Origin: Flavobacteriaceae bacterium F08102 | GTDB lineage: Bacteria; Bacteroidota; Bacteroidia; Flavobacteriales; Flavobacteriaceae | DNA length: 64,000 nt | NCBI GenBank assembly: GCA_023015935.1 | Contig: JALKAY010000003.1 | Coordinates: 347,430 to 411,429 of the forward strand | Direction of reading: 5' to 3' | Part shown: positions 47,819 through 57,210 of the stretch, one piece after another | Position numbering within the stretch: position 1 is the stretch's first letter | How the letters are laid out: each line of letters starts with the position of its first letter | Translations under genes and position numbers: made by a program | The notes under the pieces: model-generated | The model's input: only the letters and a program-made list of their open reading frames with translations | Told to the model about the DNA's origin: nothing | Database searches by the model: none

Positions 47819-48443
47819 TGTTAAACCCGTACTAGTTATACTAGCAGGAGGGCAATCAAGCCGAATGGGGGAACCTAAAGGATTGCTTGATTTTAGAGGA
47901 ACACCGTGGATTTTAGAACAGGTTTCTCGATTTAATTTATGGTCGTATGCTAAAGTCTATATCGGATTGGGTTATGAAGCACAAGATTATTTAGATGAAA
48001 TTCCGTGGTTTGAAACAGCGGTTCATAATTTTTGTGAATATGAAACGAGTCAGGTCCGCGTCTTCGTTAATCCCAACCCTTCGCACGGACCGTTTTCGAC
48101 CCTACAAATGGTTCTATCAAATATTACTGAAGTCGGACCTGTTTTGGTGTTGCCAATCGATGTTCCTTTGATGAACCATCGAGATTTAGCCTTGTTTGTT
48201 AAAGAAAAAAACGAAGTGGTTGTCCCTGTTTTTCAAGGACAAACAGGTCATCCTGTACTATTGTCAAGTGCTTTTTGTAGTTCATTGATAACGTTAGACC
48301 CATCCTCAACTACAGCACGATTGGATACGCAAATAAAAAAGTTAGAAACTTCAAAAATCACGAAGTTTCAAGTTAAGGACGATTCGGTTACACTTAATTT
48401 AAATTTCTCTAGAGATTGGCAAAAGTATAAAAGTATGTATTAG
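47805..48443 (+). CDS. Molybdenum cofactor nucleotidyltransferase (MocA/MobA-like)
   Basis: 212 residues of the NTP-transferase (GT-A) fold. The nucleotide-binding signature is LAGGQSSRMGEPKGLLDF, with LPIDVPLMN for metal binding and GHPVLLS near the end. It attaches CMP or GMP to molybdopterin; MocA/MobA-type enzymes of this kind often serve a specific xanthine-dehydrogenase-family apoenzyme. The 14-base overlap with the large subunit gene argues for a dedicated maturation role. No XdhC/CoxI chaperone gene is seen here. Confidence 0.87.
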   Translation: MALSDVKPVLVILAGGQSSRMGEPKGLLDFRGTPWILEQVSRFNLWSYAKVYIGLGYEAQDYLDEIPWFETAVHNFCEYETSQVRVFVNPNPSHGPFSTLQMVLSNITEVGPVLVLPIDVPLMNHRDLALFVKEKNEVVVPVFQGQTGHPVLLSSAFCSSLITLDPSSTTARLDTQIKKLETSKITKFQVKDDSVTLNLNFSRDWQKYKSMY

Positions 48444-48724
48444 TAGGTTTCAGTTTTCTAGGAAAGTTGTGTGTGTTGTTAAGAATTAATCTCTTTTTGT
48501 GTGTGCCAAACGTAGCTGCAAAGAGCGACTTAATTTTCAGCTTTATTCCTTTATGCCTGAAATAAATCAATTTATTGGGGGTATGATAGCGTTGAGAAGT
48601 GGTAGAAGAGTCTGTATAGCATAAACAAACTGTCAATCTATTTCAGGACATAACAGTAGACTGTAGACTGTAAAATGTAGACAGTATGGTAGCAGATGGT
48701 CAATATAGCTATATACTTGCTGGT
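48444..48724. other. Intergenic spacer between convergent genes
   Basis: About 280 bases. No gene. Contains a short AGACTGTAGACTGTAAAATG minisatellite at 48657-48690 related to the AGTCTTCAGTC repeats at 52130 and 63.5-63.86 kb. Confidence 0.5.
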
Positions 48725-49141
48725 TTATTTGAGTTCTGCATACCCAAAGGATACAGAAAAATCGACACACCAAATATTGACAATCTTCATTTTAGAAAAA
48801 TCTAAGGAAGCAGGGATGGTATAAGAATAATTTCCATCAATACCTTTAAGCATTCCGATGGAGGTGTACGTATTTGAAGTTGTTGGTGTCGCTGAGGTTG
48901 ATAACCAAACTTCTAATAAAGGACCTGCATCTGTTTTAAAATTTGTAAAAGTCATCTTCGTCCTTTCTTTATTTACCGAAACCGTTCCACTAGTAGGATG
49001 TGCTTTGGCAATAAAACTCCCTTTAAGTTCTTTATTTTCACCTCCTTGTTGTCCAGAAGACGTTGAATCATCTTCATCGGACGAACAGGATAAAACAAGG
49101 AATGCGATTATTAGGAAGGTTAAAAATTGGCTAGTTTTCAT
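48725..49141 (-). CDS. DM13-domain lipoprotein
   Basis: 138 residues. Lipoprotein signal (FLVLSC, Cys 19) and acidic tether (SSDEDDSTSSG), then a single DM13 domain: GTVSVNKERTKMTFTNFKTD, GPLLEVWLSTSA, MLKGIDGNYSYTIPASLDF and IWCVDFSVSFGYAEL with the invariant Cys. DM13 domains are predicted to act in electron transfer or redox signalling. Monocistronic, facing the molybdenum hydroxylase operon; a redox link with that periplasmic enzyme is conceivable but not shown. Confidence 0.88.
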   Translation of the reverse strand: MKTSQFLTFLIIAFLVLSCSSDEDDSTSSGQQGGENKELKGSFIAKAHPTSGTVSVNKERTKMTFTNFKTDAGPLLEVWLSTSATPTTSNTYTSIGMLKGIDGNYSYTIPASLDFSKMKIVNIWCVDFSVSFGYAELK

Positions 49142-49199
49142 TCGATAGGGTAGGTTGTTTGGCTTAGATGTGTGTTTAGTCTTATTTTTAGAACGTTCC

Positions 49200-50273
49200 T
49201 TACAACCATTTTTTGCGTTTAAAATAAAATATTAACCCAACGGCTAAGAGGATAACAACTCCCCAGAAATAGAAATATCCATATTTGAAATGCAGTTCAG
49301 GGATATGGTCAAAATTCATTCCATAGATACCAGCGACAAAGGTGAGCGGAATAAAAACACTGGCAGTAATGGTTAATACTTGCATGATTTGATTCATTTT
49401 AAAACTCAAACTAGACAAATAACTATCTTTTAATCCAGAGACAATCTCGCGATACGACTCAATTACATCAATAATTTGAATTGCATGATCATAAATATCA
49501 CTGAAATACTTCATGTTTTTATCCTGGATTAACGGACTTTTATCTCTAATGAGTTTATTTAATGATTCTCGTAATGGATATATGGCTCTTCGTAAACTGA
49601 GCAATAAAACCTTTTTTTCTTGGATTTTCTCGAGGGATTCTTGCGTTGGATTGGTGAAAATTTCATCTTCGAGTTCTTCGAGATCATTCCCGATTTGTTC
49701 AATTACAATAAAGTAGTTGTCAATGATTGAATCTACTAAAGCATAAAATAAATAGTCATTTTTTTTGGTTCTAATTTGCCCTTTAGTAGAATGAATCCGC
49801 TCCCTAATTTGATGAAATACATCCCCCGTTTTTTCCTGAAATGAAATCACGTAATTCATTCCGAGCACTAGACTTACTTGTTCGTTTTCAATGCTATTAT
49901 CTTCGTTTAAGAAGATCATTTTTAAAGAGAGAAAAAGATAGTCTTCGTATTCTTCTACTTTTGGGCGTTGATTCGTATTTGTAACATCCTCAAGGAGCAG
50001 ATGGTCCAATCCAAATTCGTGTTGAAATTCATAAATCAAATCTTGGTTGTGAATGCCATCCACGTTTAACCAATTTACGGCATTGGTTTTGAATTTCCCC
50101 CGAATGGTGTGACTAGATTCAGCATTAAAACACTCATCAAATTCTTGATTAAAGATCGTTAATTCAAGGGTTGCTTGTTCACTGCGTTCTTTTCCAACAT
50201 AGGTTATACTTCCAGGAGGTAAACCAGCCTTTTTTGCGGCGTGTTGTTTGTAAATCCGCTTTGGTTTTTTCAC
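49200..50273 (-). CDS. corA: CorA-family magnesium/cobalt transporter
   Basis: 357 residues. A cytosolic funnel domain (about 1-290, rich in charged helices) and two C-terminal membrane helices separated by the signature GMN motif (AGIYGMNFDHIPEL), ending in the basic cluster KRKKWL. Forms a homopentameric Mg2+ channel in the inner membrane. Its start is 164 bases from the divergent transketolase gene. Ordinary in length and composition. Confidence 0.94.
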   Translation of the reverse strand: MKKPKRIYKQHAAKKAGLPPGSITYVGKERSEQATLELTIFNQEFDECFNAESSHTIRGKFKTNAVNWLNVDGIHNQDLIYEFQHEFGLDHLLLEDVTNTNQRPKVEEYEDYLFLSLKMIFLNEDNSIENEQVSLVLGMNYVISFQEKTGDVFHQIRERIHSTKGQIRTKKNDYLFYALVDSIIDNYFIVIEQIGNDLEELEDEIFTNPTQESLEKIQEKKVLLLSLRRAIYPLRESLNKLIRDKSPLIQDKNMKYFSDIYDHAIQIIDVIESYREIVSGLKDSYLSSLSFKMNQIMQVLTITASVFIPLTFVAGIYGMNFDHIPELHFKYGYFYFWGVVILLAVGLIFYFKRKKWL

Positions 50274-50437
50274 AAGGTAGGGTTTATATCTTCAAATATA
50301 GTAAAGTAATTTTATAATAAACAGTACTGTTAGTATGTCGACCCCGCTGTTAATAAGTCTACTAAAATTATTCCTTCTTCATTCTCGAAACTTTTTTAGG
50401 TTTTGTAATTTTACGGCGATTATAAAAACCTAAATCC

Positions 50438-51283
50438 ATGCCAACTACACAAGCGTTAAAAGATTTTTCAACCCAAGTAAGAAGGGATATTTTAAGAATG
50501 GTTCATGCCGTTAATTCTGGTCATCCAGGAGGTTCTTTAGGCTGTACTGAATTTATGACTTGTCTCTATCAGGAAGTGATGAATTATTCAACTGATTTTA
50601 CGATGGATGGAAAAGGGGAGGACTTATTCTTCTTGTCTAACGGACATATCTCTCCGGTTTATTATAGTGTATTAGCTAGAAGTGGATTTTTCCCTGTAGC
50701 TGAATTGGCAACGTTTAGAAAATTAAACACACGTTTACAAGGACATCCAACAACTCATGAAGGTCTGCCTGGAATTCGGATTGCTTCTGGTTCATTGGGA
50801 CAAGGAATGTCAGTGGCAATTGGTGCCGCCCAAGCTAAAAAATTGAATAACGATGATGCGCTTGTCTACAGTTTACACGGGGATGGTGAATTACAAGAAG
50901 GACAAATATGGGAATCCATGATGTATGCTGCAGGAAAGAATGTTGATAATCTTATTGCTACGGTTGATTTAAACGGTCAACAAATTGATGGATCTACAGA
51001 TACGGTAATGCCAATGGGAAGCATTCGTGCTAAATTTGAAGCATTTGGTTGGGATGTGTTAGAAGTTACAAAAGGAAATGATATAGAAGCCGTATTGAGT
51101 GGTTTAAAAGAAGCTAAATCGCGTACAGGAAAAGGAAAACCAGTGTGTATTCTTTTGCATACGGTAATGGGGAATGGCGTTGATTTTATGATGCATACGC
51201 ATGCATGGCATGGGAAAGCACCTAATGATGAACAATTAGCCAAAGGCTTGGCTCAGAATCTAGAAACGTTAGGAGATTATTAG
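50438..51283 (+). CDS. Transketolase, N-terminal subunit (TPP-binding)
   Basis: 281 residues, the pyrophosphate-binding half of transketolase. Motifs: VNSGHPGGSLGCTEFMT, QGHPTTHEGLPGIRIASGSL, and the TPP/Mg2+ signature GDGELQEGQIWES to DLNGQQID, ending near HAWHGKAPND. In the split form common in Flavobacteriia a second gene of about 315 residues (pyrimidine and C-terminal domains) normally follows directly. Here the next 1066 bases are repeats and no such gene is in the window, so the partner must be elsewhere if the pentose phosphate pathway enzyme is functional. Confidence 0.93.
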   Translation: MPTTQALKDFSTQVRRDILRMVHAVNSGHPGGSLGCTEFMTCLYQEVMNYSTDFTMDGKGEDLFFLSNGHISPVYYSVLARSGFFPVAELATFRKLNTRLQGHPTTHEGLPGIRIASGSLGQGMSVAIGAAQAKKLNNDDALVYSLHGDGELQEGQIWESMMYAAGKNVDNLIATVDLNGQQIDGSTDTVMPMGSIRAKFEAFGWDVLEVTKGNDIEAVLSGLKEAKSRTGKGKPVCILLHTVMGNGVDFMMHTHAWHGKAPNDEQLAKGLAQNLETLGDY

Positions 51284-52349
51284 TTTCAGGATTGTATTTC
51301 GTAGATTTTATCGGTACGTCTTTTTTGAATTGAGTCAATGAGTCATTGAGCCTTTGAGTTGGTGCGTGTTTTTACCACAACGAACACGGGTTCTTGGAGC
51401 TTCTGTATGAAGAGGTCCATAGGGGACACAAGTTTTTCCTTCGGAAAAAGGGTTGGGTTTTTACACGAATTGACACGAATAAGATTGTTGAATAGGGATG
51501 GTTTTATTTCACAGATTTTTTTGCTTCGCAAAAGTGGATTTCACAAATAAAACACGCTACGTTCTTTTACAAGAAATTGTCATGGTTTGGAGTGGGCCTC
51601 CTAAGGATTTGCGTAAAAATTCAACCGCAAGACCTGATTTTTAGGCTTGAGTTGTTTGAGTGGGCGAGTGAAACGGAGCTCATGAGTTCTTAAGCCATCA
51701 GGTCGAGGATTAGAATTTTAGCGAAGACTTAGGCAGCCCCGGTCTTTTTTGTTTTTTTTTTTTTTTGGACAAGCAAAAAAGAATAATAGAAAAATAATGA
51801 TGCAAAACCCCTTAGAACTTGTCATCTCGAGTGCAACGCAGTGAAGCGAGAGATCTCCTGAAGGTTAGCAGTGATCTAGTGAGTTGATGTGTTCTTGAGG
51901 GTGCGTGTTTTTTCCACAACGAACACGGGTATTTGGAGCTTCTGTATGAAGAGGTCCACAGGGGACACAATTTTTTCCTGCGGAAAAAGGGTTGGGTTTT
52001 CACACTAATTAACACGAATTTTTTACTTAGCAGTACGCATTATTCCACGAATAAAAGGGAGCTTCGCTCGTATTTCACGAATCGATATGTTTGAATAGTA
52101 TGAGTTATGATTTTAATGTTGACTGTTGACTGAAGACTATCGACTGAAGACTCTGATGTGTGATTTTGCCACAAGGCCCACAATTTTTCCTGCTGAAAAT
52201 GTTTTTTTGCACGAATTAACACGAATAAGTTTGTTGAATAGGGATGGTTTTATTTCATAGATTTTTTTGCTTCGCAAAAATGGACTTTAAAATTCCGGAC
52301 GAAAAACTTCAACAATCAAAAATCGTTAATCAATTTTACCCGAGTAAAC
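51284..52349. repeat. Composite repeat region with B-B-A-B modules
   Basis: No gene. A module (call it B; 'gtgcgtgtttttaccacaac', 'cttctgtatgaagaggtcca', 'gaaaaagggttgggttt') occurs at about 51361-51475 and again at 51899-52015. A related form follows at 52149-52275 and shares 'gttgaatagggatggtttta' with 51486-51530. Module A (52025-52120, 'cattattccacgaataaaag') lies between. A and B recur in reverse complement at 63558-63800. A long T homopolymer lies at about 51748-51764 and the AGACT minisatellite at 52120-52155. Confidence 0.75.
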
Positions 52350-53423
52350 TTACAAGCCATATTTCTCTCGATACGCCACTAATAGATTTACCATTTTACT
52401 ATATCCCAACATACCATCTTGTTGTCGGTTAGCCTTTAAATAATTGTCGTAAAATAGTTTGAAAAACGGTTCAAGTTTATTCTGGTACCCTTCCCAGAAT
52501 TGCTGTGACTCTTTAATGTTTTTGAGCACACCTTGAGGGATTCTTTTAATGATTTCCTTCGCAGCGATACTGTCTTGAAATGATAAGGCCGACACCGAAT
52601 ATCGGATGGCTAAAAGGTTGGCTGAATAGTTAAAGTATGGATCTTCATTTGCGCATGCGGCCATATACCCAATAAAATTTGCTTCACTCTCAGAGGCAAT
52701 TCCAAGCTGATGTGCCATTTCATGACTCGTAATCATCGGAAGATTTACACTGGGAACTAGGCTGTTGACCTGGGCTTCGTTCGTGAGGGGATTTAAATAT
52801 CCAGAAAATCCCATAAAAGATAAGGGAATGCGAAACATCGATTTTTTTACAGACGGTGTAAGTAAGGTGAAATGAGGAAAGTGATCGGCTAAATTTTCAA
52901 AACCATTGGTTGCTTTAATCAAAATTTCTTCGTTTTCATAGGGAGTTACAACAGGAAGACTGTCGTGTTTAGTGAGGGTTGCGTGTTGCGATTTTAATTG
53001 TCGTAATACGTCTTCGTTTAGTGCAATTAACTCTGCTGTTGTATAGGGTCTCGCCGTTAAATGCATGGTCGTAAATAAACTATTTCGGTAATAATTCATT
53101 CCCCATAGAAGATGAAATAAAAAATAGAACACTGAAAGGTAGGCGCCAAATCTGTACAGATAAGCTAAATATTCTTTACGCCCTTTTTTAATCATGCGAT
53201 AAGCACCACGGATAAAAAGTACAATTAGAAATCCGTATAAAATATCTCCTACTGAAAAAGGAATCCATCCAAAAACGATTCGTAAGAAGCTAGAAATACT
53301 AGGATAAATTCCGTTGGAATACCAATTTTCAATAAGGTTGTTATGGTTGCCAATAAAGTTTACTAAAAGTATTTGTACAACTAAACCTAAAGTAAGTATT
53401 TGATTTACGGAGCGTTTCTTCAT
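52350..53423 (-). CDS. DUF3810 family membrane protein (putative metalloprotease-like)
   Basis: 357 residues. Three N-terminal membrane helices (about 10-30, 48-72, 90-112), then a soluble domain with HEMAHQLGIASESEANFIGY: an HExxH zinc motif followed by a downstream Glu (ESEANF), as in gluzincin-type peptidases. DUF3810 is a Bacteroidota and Firmicutes family of unknown function; proteolytic activity is an inference from the motif. Divergent from dnaB, 137 bases apart. Confidence 0.88.
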   Translation of the reverse strand: MKKRSVNQILTLGLVVQILLVNFIGNHNNLIENWYSNGIYPSISSFLRIVFGWIPFSVGDILYGFLIVLFIRGAYRMIKKGRKEYLAYLYRFGAYLSVFYFLFHLLWGMNYYRNSLFTTMHLTARPYTTAELIALNEDVLRQLKSQHATLTKHDSLPVVTPYENEEILIKATNGFENLADHFPHFTLLTPSVKKSMFRIPLSFMGFSGYLNPLTNEAQVNSLVPSVNLPMITSHEMAHQLGIASESEANFIGYMAACANEDPYFNYSANLLAIRYSVSALSFQDSIAAKEIIKRIPQGVLKNIKESQQFWEGYQNKLEPFFKLFYDNYLKANRQQDGMLGYSKMVNLLVAYREKYGL

Positions 53424-53548
53424 CCCTCAAAAATAAGTAAAAAGATTAGCAAATAACAAGTTCAAACTTGTTAACAAATTTTATACTTGTTAACAGATTC
53501 TGTGTACAAAATTAGTCGTAACTTCGAGCAAAAATTTGCGTATTAAAT

Positions 53549-53556
53549 TACATTTG
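53549..53556 (+). promoter_or_regulatory. Possible -7 box of dnaB
   Basis: TACATTTG matches TAnnTTTG and sits 4 bases before the dnaB ATG, implying a leaderless or nearly leaderless mRNA if real. No well-spaced -33 element; low confidence. Confidence 0.25.
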
Positions 53557-53560
53557 CTCG

Positions 53561-55069
53561 ATGGAAAAAGTTCAACAAAATAGAACACAAAAAGCCTCTA
53601 AAGGTGCTGTGATTAATCTCGAAAAAGGAAAGTTACCTCCTCAAGCCATTGATTTAGAGGAGGCGGTATTAGGTGCGATGTTGATAGATAAAAAGGGGGT
53701 TGATGACGTTATCGATATTTTACATGCTGATGCGTTTTATAAACCAGCCCATCAACTTATCTATCAAGCTATTTTTAAGTTGTTTAATGAATCAGAGCCT
53801 ATTGACTTATTGACGGTTTCTAATCATTTACGAAAAGAAGGTGTATTGGATCGTGTTGGCGGAGATTTTTATCTTGTAGGACTTACGCAGAAAGTTTCTT
53901 CTTCTGCGCATATTGAATTTCACGCAAGGATTATCATCCAAAAGTATATTCAACGTCGTCTCATAAATATTTCGAGTGAAATTATTGAAGAAGCCTATGA
54001 TGAAACTTCGGATGTTTTTGATTTGTTAGATTCTGCTGAGACTAAATTGTTTGAAGTAACTCAAGGGAACCTAAAAAAGAGTTCTGAGGCAGCCGAAGGA
54101 TTAGTGGCACAAGCCTTAAAGAAAATTGAAGAAATTTCTAATAAGGAAGGAATGAGTGGTATTCCTTCAGGATTTACCAAATTAGATAATTTAACCTCTG
54201 GGTGGCAACCTTCTGATTTAGTGATTTTAGCAGCGCGACCAGGGATGGGGAAAACGGCCTTTGTGATGTCTATGGCTAAGAATGTAGCGATTGATTTTGA
54301 AACCCCGGTGGCAATCTTTTCCCTAGAGATGTCTTCAGTGCAATTAATTACCAGGATGATTTCGAGTGAAACTGGAATTTCTTCAGGAAAATTGCGAAAA
54401 GGAGATTTACAACCGCATGAATGGGAACAGCTAAATGTCAAGGTAGAGAACCTTTCAAAGGCACCTATTTTTATTGACGACACACCATCATTGTCGATTT
54501 TTGATTTACGTGCAAAAGCGCGACGTTTAGTTTCTCAACACGGTGTTGCCATGGTCATTATCGATTATTTGCAATTAATGACAGCAGGGGTCTCAAATGG
54601 TGGGAATCGAGAGCAAGAAATTTCAACCATATCTAGAAACTTAAAAGCCTTGGCTAAAGAATTGTCAATCCCTGTGATTGCCCTATCACAATTGTCACGT
54701 GCTGTTGAAACTAGGGGAGGTAGTAAACGTCCGTTGCTTTCTGATTTACGTGAATCGGGTGCTATTGAGCAAGATGCAGATATTGTATCCTTTATTTATC
54801 GTCCAGAGTATTATGGACAGACAGAATGGGATGATGAGGAACGAACTCCGTGTGAGGGACAAGCTGAATTTATTGTCGCAAAACACCGTAATGGAGGCTT
54901 AGAAAATATTCGCTTAAAGTTTACTGGTCATTTAGCACAATTCTCGGATCTTGAAGAGCCTTTTGCTACCGAATTTCAGTCGAAAATGAATGACTTTATT
55001 AAGCCTACCAACTACCAAAGTCCGGAAGATGCCTTTGGAACGGAAAATGATGATGACGTTCCTTTTTAA
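53561..55069 (+). CDS. dnaB: Replicative DNA helicase
   Basis: 502 residues. N-terminal helical domain (about 25-130: PPQAIDLEEAVLGAMLIDKK) binding primase, linker, then the RecA-like motor: Walker A ARPGMGKTA (226-233), Walker B MVIIDYLQLM, the Q-loop QLSRAVETRGG-SKRP and the arginine finger region DLRESGAIEQDADI. No intein or insertion. Unwinds DNA at the replication fork as a hexamer. Its last 4 bases overlap the convergent AlkB-like gene. Confidence 0.97.
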   Translation: MEKVQQNRTQKASKGAVINLEKGKLPPQAIDLEEAVLGAMLIDKKGVDDVIDILHADAFYKPAHQLIYQAIFKLFNESEPIDLLTVSNHLRKEGVLDRVGGDFYLVGLTQKVSSSAHIEFHARIIIQKYIQRRLINISSEIIEEAYDETSDVFDLLDSAETKLFEVTQGNLKKSSEAAEGLVAQALKKIEEISNKEGMSGIPSGFTKLDNLTSGWQPSDLVILAARPGMGKTAFVMSMAKNVAIDFETPVAIFSLEMSSVQLITRMISSETGISSGKLRKGDLQPHEWEQLNVKVENLSKAPIFIDDTPSLSIFDLRAKARRLVSQHGVAMVIIDYLQLMTAGVSNGGNREQEISTISRNLKALAKELSIPVIALSQLSRAVETRGGSKRPLLSDLRESGAIEQDADIVSFIYRPEYYGQTEWDDEERTPCEGQAEFIVAKHRNGGLENIRLKFTGHLAQFSDLEEPFATEFQSKMNDFIKPTNYQSPEDAFGTENDDDVPF

Positions 55070-55701
55070 TAGGTAGGGATTGATTGGATCACTTTTCGAA
55101 AGGTTAAATTTATGCGAGCGCCCATGTGTTTTTTTGTTTTGGGAATTTGATGCTGCCAATAGTGCTGTGTGGTTCCTCGCATTAGCAGTAAATCGCCGTG
55201 TTTTAAATGGAGAGTTTGCATAGCAAGTGATTGATCATAAAGGTGTTTTAATTGAAAAGGTCTCGTTTCCCCAAAGGTAAGTGAAGCAATGACTGGATTT
55301 TTTCCAAGTGTTGCTTCATTGTCTTGATGCCATCCCATATGGTCTTGGCCATTTCGGTAGTAATTAAGTAAGCAACTGTTAAACTTTATAGATAATTCAT
55401 TTTCTACTTTTTGTTTGATTGAAAAAAGTAAATCGCTCCAACCTTTAGCGATCATCCGAATCCCCGAATAACTGTATGCTAAATTCTTTTCACCCATCCA
55501 ACAAGTTAGACGGGGTAATTTATGGGTTTTACCATATATGCGTATTTGATCCTGTTGCCAGTAAATTTCATTTTTCAATCGCTGAAATAGTGTATTCGAT
55601 TCATTATGAGCATAAAATCGCTCAATATGGAGTACGTCCCCATCTTGAAGTTTAAGGTGGTGGAACGTAGACATCGTATTAGAAAATAAATCTCTTTGCA
55701 T
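55066..55701 (-). CDS. alkB: AlkB-like 2OG-Fe(II) dioxygenase
   Basis: 211 residues of the AlkB/ALKBH2 group. The iron ligands are the His and Asp of MGWHQDNEATLG and a distal His in WQHQIPKTKKHMGARINLTF, which also supplies the two Arg that bind 2-oxoglutarate. The nucleotide-recognition region includes WMGEKNLAYSYSG. Reverses N-alkyl damage in DNA or RNA by oxidative demethylation. Converges on dnaB with a 4-base overlap of stop codons, and stands alone otherwise. Confidence 0.9.
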   Translation of the reverse strand: MQRDLFSNTMSTFHHLKLQDGDVLHIERFYAHNESNTLFQRLKNEIYWQQDQIRIYGKTHKLPRLTCWMGEKNLAYSYSGIRMIAKGWSDLLFSIKQKVENELSIKFNSCLLNYYRNGQDHMGWHQDNEATLGKNPVIASLTFGETRPFQLKHLYDQSLAMQTLHLKHGDLLLMRGTTQHYWQHQIPKTKKHMGARINLTFRKVIQSIPTY

Positions 55702-55938
55702 AGTGGTCTAACGTGAATACACAAAGATAGCTTTTGTTTTTATCAACCTACGGTATAGTGTAGCATAAAAACAGCATAATATTGAGATGTTAAGGAAGTT
55801 AGTTTCGCTTTTTATTTTAGCGCGTTATTTTCATAAGACGTCTTTTAAAAGGATAAAAATTCGTATCTTTTGAACTTGATTTTTTCGAATTAACAACACT
55901 TTATCAACTATTAATTAATTATTAGTTAATTTTGGGTA
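55702..55938. other. Divergent promoter region
   Basis: 237 bases between the AlkB-like gene and the secreted protein at 55939. AT-rich with two TTAATTAATT blocks near 55910. No gene or hairpin. Confidence 0.4.
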
Positions 55939-57210
55939 ATGAAAAAAATCTATTCACTTTGTGTTTTGGTCTGTATGCTGTTCATTTCTAACAGTGTACT
56001 GGCATCATTTATCCTTATTCCAATGGATGAAGTAGGGCAGAAAAATCACCTTAAAGCCTATGGAATAACATTTTTTTCACTACAAAAACAGATAAAAGTA
56101 AAATGGTTACTCAATTACAAAGGAGGTTCTTTTTTACTGGAAGATCTAGAAATATTTAGAAATGAATGTAAAATCAGAGGGGTGTCTTTTGAGGTAATCT
56201 CGGATACAGAAGCGGAACGAATCTTAGAAATGATTGCGAGTCCTTCACAAAATATGGATGTGGTTACGTTAGAAAAAGCACCTAAAATAGCCGTCTATTC
56301 CCCTAAAGATAAAATGCCTTGGGATGATGCCGTTACCATGGTGTTAAATTATGCTGAAATTCCGTATGATGTAGTATATGATGAAGAGGTTTTGTCAGAT
56401 GGTTTATTGTTATATGAATGGTTGCATTTACATCATGAAGATTTTACAGGTCAATACGGTAAATTTTATGGATCCTATCGAACAGCACCTTGGTATATAG
56501 AAGGAAAATTAAATGCTGAAAATTTGGCAAAGAAATTGGGATATAACAAGGTCTCTGAAGAAAAGCGTGCAGTGGCATTAAAAATTAGGGACTATGTGAT
56601 TGGCGGAGGATTTATGTTTGCGATGTGTTCTGCGACGGATACGTTTGATATTGCCTTAGCGGCCGATGGCGTTGATATTTGTGAAGCTATGTTTGATGGA
56701 GATCCATCAGAACCTAATTATCAATCAAAGATTGATTTTTCTAAAACATTTGCCTTTAAGGATTTTGAATTGGTTAGAAGCCCTCTTGAATATGAATTTT
56801 CTTCGATTGATATGACGAATAATCGACGAGAAATTATGCGAACAGAAGATTATTTCTCCTTACTTGGATTTTCTGCGAAATGGGATCCGGTACCAACCAT
56901 GCTATGTCAAAATCATACCTCCTTAGTGAAAGGATTTATGGGACAAACAACGAGTTTTAATCCCCACACCGTTAAATCAAATGTTCTTGTGATGGGCGAA
57001 AATAAAATTAATGGAGAGGCTCGCTATATTCACGGAGTAAAGGGGAAAGGAATGTGGACTTTTTATGGTGGGCATGACCCGGAGGATTATGAACACCGCG
57101 TTGGAGATCCTAAAACAGAACTCGACCTTCATCCTAATTCTCCAGGTTATCGATTAATTCTGAATAATGTACTCTTTCCTGCTGCGAAAAAGAAAAAACA
57201 AAAAACGTAA
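55939..57210 (+). CDS. Conserved secreted protein, often labelled asparagine synthetase B in Bacteroidota
   Basis: 423 residues with a cleavable signal (MKKIYSLCVLVCMLFISNSV, cut near LAS). The mature part has alternating alpha/beta segments: APKIAVYSPKDKMPWDDAVT, EEVLSDGLLLYEWLHLHHED, GGGFMFAMCSATDTFDIALA, and the C-terminal KGMWTFYGGHDPEDYEH to RLILNNVLFPAAKKKK. The GGHDPEDYEH...LH and MCSATDTFD segments recall class I glutamine-amidotransferase-like or ThuA-like folds. None of the AsnB signatures (N-terminal Cys2 nucleophile, ATP-binding SGGLDS) is present, and it is exported, so the common label is unlikely. True role unknown. Confidence 0.75.
   Translation: MKKIYSLCVLVCMLFISNSVLASFILIPMDEVGQKNHLKAYGITFFSLQKQIKVKWLLNYKGGSFLLEDLEIFRNECKIRGVSFEVISDTEAERILEMIASPSQNMDVVTLEKAPKIAVYSPKDKMPWDDAVTMVLNYAEIPYDVVYDEEVLSDGLLLYEWLHLHHEDFTGQYGKFYGSYRTAPWYIEGKLNAENLAKKLGYNKVSEEKRAVALKIRDYVIGGGFMFAMCSATDTFDIALAADGVDICEAMFDGDPSEPNYQSKIDFSKTFAFKDFELVRSPLEYEFSSIDMTNNRREIMRTEDYFSLLGFSAKWDPVPTMLCQNHTSLVKGFMGQTTSFNPHTVKSNVLVMGENKINGEARYIHGVKGKGMWTFYGGHDPEDYEHRVGDPKTELDLHPNSPGYRLILNNVLFPAAKKKKQKT

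Noticed and set aside
51343..52222. Short ORFs of 60-67 codons in the 51.3-52.3 kb region on both strands
   Set aside because: They lie in repeated non-coding modules; the copies do not keep a common reading frame.
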